64,000 nucleotides of DNA from Streptomyces sp. R41 (GTDB taxonomy: Bacteria; Actinomycetota; Actinomycetes; Streptomycetales; Streptomycetaceae): positions 1,240,001-1,304,000 of the forward strand of contig NZ_CP163443.1 in assembly GCF_041053055.1 (NCBI RefSeq). Direction: 5' to 3'. The notes under the pieces are model-generated. The model was not told the DNA's origin. It did no database searches and saw only the letters and a program-made list of their open reading frames with translations. The position numbers and the translations under genes are program-made. Positions 59,345 to 64,000 of the stretch are shown in pieces. Each line of letters begins with the position of its first letter. Positions within the stretch are counted from its first letter, which is position 1.

Positions 59345-60874
59345 ATGCGCTGCTGCTTCTCCGCTCCCCTCGCCGCCCTGTCGTCCCTGCCCGCTCCTTG
59401 CGAAATCCTCCGCTCCGGTGTCCTCCTCGCTCCCGCCCTGCTGCGGGCCGCGGCCGATGCTCTGCACGACCCGGCGCGCCGGAACCGCCCCGGTCACCCC
59501 GACTCCCTCGCGGCCGTCAATCTGGAACTGGTCACCCTCGCCGAGGACCACGCCGTCATCACCTGGTACACCGGAGTGCCCGGCACCGGGGACGGCCTCG
59601 GCCACATGCTCCCCGCGATCACGGAGGGTGAGGTTGTCTACGGCACCCACCCCGCCCGACTCAACCGCAGCGCGGCGGAGGACCGGTCCACCGCGCATCA
59701 CCACGTGGAGCTCACGGACCTGGAGCCGGGGCAGACCTACTACTACCGGGCCCTTTCGCGGGGCGTGGCCGCGACGCCCACGCCGCTGCACCTGGTCCGC
59801 GGCAACGCCGTCGGGACCAACCACCATGGGCTGGGCTCAATTGGAGGTCCGTACTCCTTCACCACGCCGCCGCCTCCTCCTGGGCGGCATGTGCTGTCGA
59901 TCGCGCTCTGCAATGACCTGCACCTCGGGGAGACCACCGCGGGCCTGATGGCAGGCGTGCCCCTGATGCGCGGGGTGTCGCAGGAGCCTGGGCGCGCGCC
60001 GTATCCGGAGGTCATGAGCCGGGCCCTGGTGGACGAGGCCCGCCGGCGCGGAGCCGACCTGCTGCTGGCCGCGGGAGACATCTCGGCCGGGGGTTCACCG
60101 CGCGACTTGGCCGAGGCCAAGCGGATCCTGGACGGTTTCGGTGCCCATGGCCGGGACTATTTCGTCGTCCGCGGAAACCACGACCGGCCAGGGCACGGCA
60201 ACTTCGGTTCCCGCGCGGGCAGTTGCGGGGATGCCTTCAGCGAGGAGTTCCTCGGCGGCGACGGTCCCGCTTACTTCGCCCGCGACCTCGGCGGGCTGCG
60301 GATCATCGGGCTGGACACCTACAAGAAGGACGGCAACGGCGCCGACTCGGGCGGACTGGGTGCCGAGCAACTCTCCTGGTTCCGGGCCCGGTTGAAGGAA
60401 CACAAGGACCAGCCGACGCTGGTGTTCGGCCACCATCCGCTGGCCGTACGGGACTCCGTGTTCCCCGTGACCGGCGGACAGCGCCTCGACCGCCGCGAGG
60501 CCCGCTCCATCCTCGACGCCTACGCCGGTGCCCCTGGCGTCTTCCTCCACCACGCGGGCCACACCCACCGCAACAAGCGCACGGTCCTGGCGCAGGCCCC
60601 GCACGTCACGATGCAGGAGGTCGGCGCCGCCAAGGAATACCCCGGCGGCTTCTGCCTGCTCCGGATCCACTCCGGTGGATTCGCCCTCAACCACTTCAAG
60701 TCCAGCGGCGTCCCGGCCCGCGAATGGGGTGAGCGCACTCGCCGCGTGGCGGCGGGGCTGTGGCCGCACCACGCCCTCGGCCGCTCTGTGGGCGACCGCA
60801 ACAGCGTGGGCGCACACGACCTGTCCGGCATCGTCCGCCCGGCCGAGAGGCCTCACGTGTTCGCCGGTCGGTGA
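59345..60874 (+). CDS. Metallophosphoesterase with purple-acid-phosphatase-like N-terminus
   Basis: Encodes 509 residues from an ATG at 59345; the ribosome binding site is weak and the start uncertain. Residues about 55-175 look like the fibronectin-type III domain of purple acid phosphatases (AVITWYTGVPGTG, HHHVELTDLEPGQTYYYRA). The calcineurin-type domain follows with its full metal set: NDLHLG, AAGDISAGG, RGNHDRP, VFGHHPL and HAGHTHRN. It should hydrolyse phosphomonoesters or diesters with a dinuclear metal centre. The N-terminus (MRCCFSAPLAALSSLP) is only a doubtful export signal. Substrate is unknown. Confidence 0.85.
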   Translation: MRCCFSAPLAALSSLPAPCEILRSGVLLAPALLRAAADALHDPARRNRPGHPDSLAAVNLELVTLAEDHAVITWYTGVPGTGDGLGHMLPAITEGEVVYGTHPARLNRSAAEDRSTAHHHVELTDLEPGQTYYYRALSRGVAATPTPLHLVRGNAVGTNHHGLGSIGGPYSFTTPPPPPGRHVLSIALCNDLHLGETTAGLMAGVPLMRGVSQEPGRAPYPEVMSRALVDEARRRGADLLLAAGDISAGGSPRDLAEAKRILDGFGAHGRDYFVVRGNHDRPGHGNFGSRAGSCGDAFSEEFLGGDGPAYFARDLGGLRIIGLDTYKKDGNGADSGGLGAEQLSWFRARLKEHKDQPTLVFGHHPLAVRDSVFPVTGGQRLDRREARSILDAYAGAPGVFLHHAGHTHRNKRTVLAQAPHVTMQEVGAAKEYPGGFCLLRIHSGGFALNHFKSSGVPAREWGERTRRVAAGLWPHHALGRSVGDRNSVGAHDLSGIVRPAERPHVFAGR

Positions 60875-61035
60875 GCCCTGACCGGGTGTGGGACGCCATC
60901 CAGGCGGCGCGGAGGCCCCACACACCCGGTCGGGGCGCGTCATGCAGAGGAGCTGTGCGGGGGGTTCGAGGGGCGGCCCGCGATGCGCGCGCGGCTGATC
61001 AGCCGTTCCCGCTCACCCGTTCGGCTGACGATCTC

Positions 61036-61488
61036 TCAGCCGAAGGCCCTGACGGCCTGGTAGTACGTCCACGCCGTACTGTCGCAGGCGGTCTTCGTCC
61101 CGCCGCTGTAGTTGGTGCAGACGCGCTTGAGGTCCTCGTAGAAGGCGCTGTCGAGGCGGGACTTATTGGCGCTGAAGGAGCCCGCGGCCTTGTAGTTGCG
61201 GTAGCCGAAGTCGTGGCGGGCGCAGGACACGGCGAAGGGGAAGCCGAACGGGTTGTCCGGCGAGGAGGAGCAGTAGTCGGTGGACCAGTCGAACTCGTAT
61301 GTGGACCAGGCGGCCTGGTTCGCGCGTGCGGCGGCCCAGAGGTTGTAACTCGACGCGCTGGTCTGGGTCCAGCTCGAGAGGACCTGGGGTTTGTCGGCGG
61401 GAACAGCGTCGGCGGCTGTGGCGGTGGCGGTGACGGTGATGAGCGCCAGGGCTGAGGCGGCAAGTCCGGTGGCGAGTCTGCGGTGCAT
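61036..61488 (-). CDS. Secreted phospholipase A2
   Basis: Encodes 150 residues from an ATG at 61488 behind GGAGGTGTGGG. A signal peptide of about 28 residues (LATGLAASALALITVTATAT, cleavage after A-D-A) precedes a mature domain of about 120 residues with the catalytic His-Asp dyad in SCARHDFGYRNY and four further Cys for disulfides. This is the small prokaryotic phospholipase A2 family first known from Streptomyces violaceoruber, calcium-dependent and extracellular, releasing the sn-2 fatty acid from phospholipids. Confidence 0.92.
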   Translation of the reverse strand: MHRRLATGLAASALALITVTATATAADAVPADKPQVLSSWTQTSASSYNLWAAARANQAAWSTYEFDWSTDYCSSSPDNPFGFPFAVSCARHDFGYRNYKAAGSFSANKSRLDSAFYEDLKRVCTNYSGGTKTACDSTAWTYYQAVRAFG

Positions 61489-61779
61489 CCCACACCTCCA
61501 TGAGGCTGCGATCCGTCCGTCGGACCGCAGGTTCATGACAAGATGATCGGCACCTCGACAACCCCTTCACACCGCTTGTGTCCTAATGGCCCATTAACTC
61601 TTGGATATGCCAGGAGATCTGAGCATGAACCGGACCGGAGATCCGGACAGCGAACCGCTCCGCCGGGTCGGCGGCGACCGTGGGTCGGCGCCTTTCACGG
61701 GTATAGCTGTCGTGCCAGAAGCAGCAGCCGACGCCATGGACAGCGGCCGCTCGACACCCAGGGACAGGAGCAATCAATC

Positions 61780-62223
61780 GTGGACATGAGACTCGAGGTC
61801 GTGGTGGTACCGGTCACCGACGTCGACCGAGCCAAGGACTTCTACTCAAAGCTGGGATGGCGGCTCGACGCCGACTTCGCCAATGGTGAGGGCTTCAGGG
61901 TCGTGCAGTTGACTCCGCCCGGCTCGCCCGCCTCGGTCATCTTCGGCACCGGGGTCACCTCGGCCGCACCAGGATCGGTTGAGGGCCTGCACCTCGTCGT
62001 CTCCGACATCGAGGCGGCCCGGGCCGAGCTCGCCGACCGCGGCGTCGAGGTGAGCGAGGTGTTCCACGACGCGGACGGAGTGTTCCACCGCGCCGGGACC
62101 GAAGGACGGGTGCCCGGCCCGGACCCGGAACGCCGCAGCTACACCTCGTTCGCTTCGTTCAGCGACCCGGACGGCAACGGCTGGGTGTTCCAGGAGATCA
62201 CGACACGACTGCCGGGCCGGTGA
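61780..62223 (+). CDS. VOC (glyoxalase/bleomycin resistance) family protein
   Basis: Encodes 147 residues. GTG 61780 is preferred because AGGAG lies nine bases upstream; an ATG two codons later is the alternative. The paired beta-alpha-beta-beta-beta units of the VOC fold are seen (VVVPVTDVDRAKDFYSKLGW, GLHLVVSDIEAARAELADRG), with the C-terminal metal-ligand Glu in NGWVFQEI. The family covers glyoxalases, dioxygenases and drug-binding resistance proteins; this small single-domain form is not assignable further. GGGTAT at 61699-61704 could be a stress-type -10 box. Confidence 0.85.
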   Translation: MDMRLEVVVVPVTDVDRAKDFYSKLGWRLDADFANGEGFRVVQLTPPGSPASVIFGTGVTSAAPGSVEGLHLVVSDIEAARAELADRGVEVSEVFHDADGVFHRAGTEGRVPGPDPERRSYTSFASFSDPDGNGWVFQEITTRLPGR

Positions 62224-62597
62224 CGGAATCCCCGGCCTGCCGTCTCGACCATTCGGTCGCAAGCAAACTTCCGGCCCGCGATCGGTATCCGGACCGGCAA
62301 GCCTTGTGAGGGCCGGGCCTTACCCGCTTGGCGAATGGCGAATGGGCGTCTGCGCCGCCTTCCACGCGGCGCAGACGCCCATTCGCCATTCGCCAAGCGG
62401 GGAGTCCCTGCATCGCAGGCCACCGACACCCACCGCCGAGCGACATGGCGCCGTGGCCCATAGGCTGGCTTCAGGTCGCAGCGCCGCGCAATTCGCCGAC
62501 GCTCCCGTCACCGCACGTCGCCGTCCCCCGCGGCACGTGCATTCACTACATTGCGCACCACCGCCGTCTCGGCGGACGGGCGATTGGGGAGGATCTC
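62224..62597. other. Gene-free stretch around a long inverted repeat
   Basis: This 374-bp gap between the VOC and disulfide-reductase genes is dominated by a 36-bp perfect inverted repeat (62323-62401). The 190 bp after the repeat presumably contain the promoter of the reductase gene; CATTCACTACATTGCGC near 62540 is the most AT-rich part. No coding potential is apparent. Confidence 0.5.
62323..62401. terminator. 36-bp perfect inverted repeat, terminator-like
   Basis: The left arm 62323-62358 begins CCCGCTTGGCGAATGGCGAA and the right arm 62366-62401 is its exact reverse complement; the loop is CTTCCAC. Within each arm GGCGAAT is itself repeated in tandem. A 36-bp perfect stem is far longer than ordinary intrinsic terminators. 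It lies 100 bp after the VOC gene stop and about 200 bp before the reductase. Confidence 0.7.
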
Positions 62598-64000
62598 ATG
62601 ATCGCAGCGGTGGACCCGGACCGCTCGGAGTGGGACGTGATCGTGCTCGGCGGCGCTGCCGCCGGTGAGAACGCCGCCCAGTACGCGAGCCAGTTCTCCG
62701 GCCTGTCCTCGGTGCTCGTGGAGAACAGTCTGCTCGGCGGCGAGTGCTCGTACTGGGCATGCATGCCCAGCAAGGCGTTGCTCCGGCCAGTGGAGGTGGT
62801 GGACGCGGCCGCCCATCTGTCAGGAGTGTCGACGCGGCTGGACCCCGCCGGGGTACTCGCCCGGCGCGACAGTGTGATCAACGGGCTGGACGACACCTCC
62901 CAGGTGACATGGGCTCTGAACACCGGGATCGACGTGGTGCGCGGCTACGGGCGGCTGGCCGGTGAACGCACGGTCGTGGTGAGCCTGCCAAACGGTTCGA
63001 CCAGGACGCTGACGGCCAGGCATGCCGTGGTCATCGACACCGGTTCCTCGCCGGCCGTACCGGATGTCCCGGGATTGCGCGACGCGCTCGCGTGGACCTC
63101 ACGTGATGTGACCACGATGGGTGAAGTGCCACGTCGGGTGGTCGTCCTGGGCGGCGGAGTAGTCGCCTGCGAGGCCGCCACCTGGCTGAACGGGCTGGGA
63201 GCCGAGGTGACGATCGTCCATCGCGGCGAGCGGCTGCTGGCCCGGTACGAACCGTTCGCGGGGACGCTCGTCGGCGAGGAGCTGAAGGACGTAGGTGTGC
63301 GGCTGTGCACGGGACGCAGCCTGTCCCACGTGCAGCGGTCCGACGCTCGTGACACCGGCCAAGGCCGCGTACACGGCGGCGAGGTGAGTGTGACCCTCGA
63401 CGACGGCACGGTCATCGTGGCCGACGAGGTCGTCGTGGCCACCGGGCGCACCCCGAACACCGACGACATCGGCTTGGAAACTGTCGGCCTGTCCCCCGGT
63501 GGGTATATCGACGTCGACGACCACCAGTGTGTGCGGGGAGCGACAGGCAGCTGGCTGTACGCCATCGGCGACGTGTGCGGCCGCGCGCTCCTCACCCACA
63601 TGGGCAAATACCAGGCACGTATCGCCGGAGAGGTCATCGCGGCACGAGCCGACGGATCGGCCGACCTGCCGTCCGCCGCTGCGGGACACATCGGGTTGCC
63701 CCAAGTCGTCTTCACCACCCCCGAGGTCGGCAGCGCGGGCGCAACCGAGCAGCAGGCGCGGGAGGCGGGGATCGATGTCGAGGTCGTCGAGTACGACCTC
63801 GGCGCGCTCGCCGGAACCTACGTCATGCGCTCCGACTACCGCGGCCGGGCCAAACTCGTGATCGACCGTGCGGGCGATCTGGTGGTGGGGGCGACGTTCG
63901 TCGGCGCCGGCATCGCCGAACTCGTGCACTCGGCGACCACCGCGATCGTGGGACGCATCCCTCTGGCCACCCTGTGGCACGTCGTGCCCAGCTATCCCAC
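62598..64000 (+). CDS. Pyridine nucleotide-disulfide oxidoreductase, 5' part
   Basis: The frame runs open from an ATG at 62598 (GGGGAGG upstream) to the end of the window, giving 467 residues without the C-terminus. FAD-binding GGAAAGENAAQYA is followed by the redox-active pair in GGECSYWACMPSK (CxxxxC), an NAD(P) fold with VVVLGGGVVACEAATWL, the second FAD motif LYAIGDVCG, and the start of the dimerisation domain (VVFTTPEVGSAGATEQQA). The family includes dihydrolipoamide dehydrogenase, mercuric reductase and mycothione reductase; the visible motifs do not decide. It stands alone, away from any 2-oxoacid dehydrogenase gene. Confidence 0.88.
   Translation, partial: MIAAVDPDRSEWDVIVLGGAAAGENAAQYASQFSGLSSVLVENSLLGGECSYWACMPSKALLRPVEVVDAAAHLSGVSTRLDPAGVLARRDSVINGLDDTSQVTWALNTGIDVVRGYGRLAGERTVVVSLPNGSTRTLTARHAVVIDTGSSPAVPDVPGLRDALAWTSRDVTTMGEVPRRVVVLGGGVVACEAATWLNGLGAEVTIVHRGERLLARYEPFAGTLVGEELKDVGVRLCTGRSLSHVQRSDARDTGQGRVHGGEVSVTLDDGTVIVADEVVVATGRTPNTDDIGLETVGLSPGGYIDVDDHQCVRGATGSWLYAIGDVCGRALLTHMGKYQARIAGEVIAARADGSADLPSAAAGHIGLPQVVFTTPEVGSAGATEQQAREAGIDVEVVEYDLGALAGTYVMRSDYRGRAKLVIDRAGDLVVGATFVGAGIAELVHSATTAIVGRIPLATLWHVVPSYP

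Overview
The window looks like chromosomal DNA of a Streptomyces or a very close relative. It is very GC-rich with third-position GC bias throughout, uses many GTG starts behind GGAGG-type ribosome binding sites, and carries family content typical of that genus: an Rv1733c-like membrane protein, a SHOCT-domain protein, a PAS-SpoIIE phosphatase, a secreted AMIN-like protein, a Streptomyces-type phospholipase A2 and a giant type I polyketide synthase. I see no integrase, transposase, plasmid gene, tRNA, rRNA or CRISPR array. The first gene (MOSC) and the last gene (disulfide reductase) run off the window.

Layout. 1-10.8 kb: metabolic and regulatory genes, including a beta-helix/AAA fusion, a membrane serine hydrolase, a DeoR regulator and a cysteine-synthase-like PLP enzyme. 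10.8-16.4 kb: a TetR regulator divergent from a SHOCT/ABC ATPase/ABC permease operon, with a 20-bp imperfect palindrome between them, then DUF4865 and tautomerase genes separated by what looks like a deleted hydrolase. 16.4-21.8 kb: AlkB-ROK, an RlmG-like rRNA methyltransferase, and an AraC regulator divergent from a phytanoyl-CoA-dioxygenase-like gene. 21.8-24.5 kb: a small aga/gat-like amino-sugar locus (class II aldolase, SIS isomerase, DeoR regulator). 24.9-27.5 kb: a PAS-SpoIIE phosphatase and a pair of unrecognised genes.

27.7-49.9 kb, all on the minus strand: a biosynthetic gene cluster. A fatty acyl-AMP ligase probably loads the N-terminal carrier domain of a 5049-residue megasynthase, ordered ACP-KS-AT-DH-(broken ER)-KR-ACP-KS-AT-DH-KR-ACP-C-FkbH. 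A carrier/thioester-reductase protein follows, and then an alpha/beta hydrolase whose nucleophile elbow carries Cys. The C and FkbH domains next to a carrier-reductase suggest that a fatty-acid-primed diketide extension is joined to a glyceryl unit and released reductively. This is the most likely undescribed system in the window; the product is inferred, not seen.

50.5-64 kb: a secreted AMIN-like protein and a secreted glycerophosphodiesterase; then a nucleic-acid repair island (PolX, an alpha/beta hydrolase, archease, the RNA ligase RtcB, CapA-like phosphatase, phosphoribosyltransferase) in which four start regions carry GGGTAC boxes resembling SigB-type stress promoters; then a metallophosphoesterase, a secreted phospholipase A2, a VOC protein, a 36-bp perfect inverted repeat, and a flavoprotein disulfide reductase.

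A recurrent oddity is short tandem repeats starting at or just after the stop codons of several genes (near 7.95, 9.85, 24.5 and 55.5 kb). Repeats with a 180-bp period also sit inside coding linkers of both large biosynthetic proteins.
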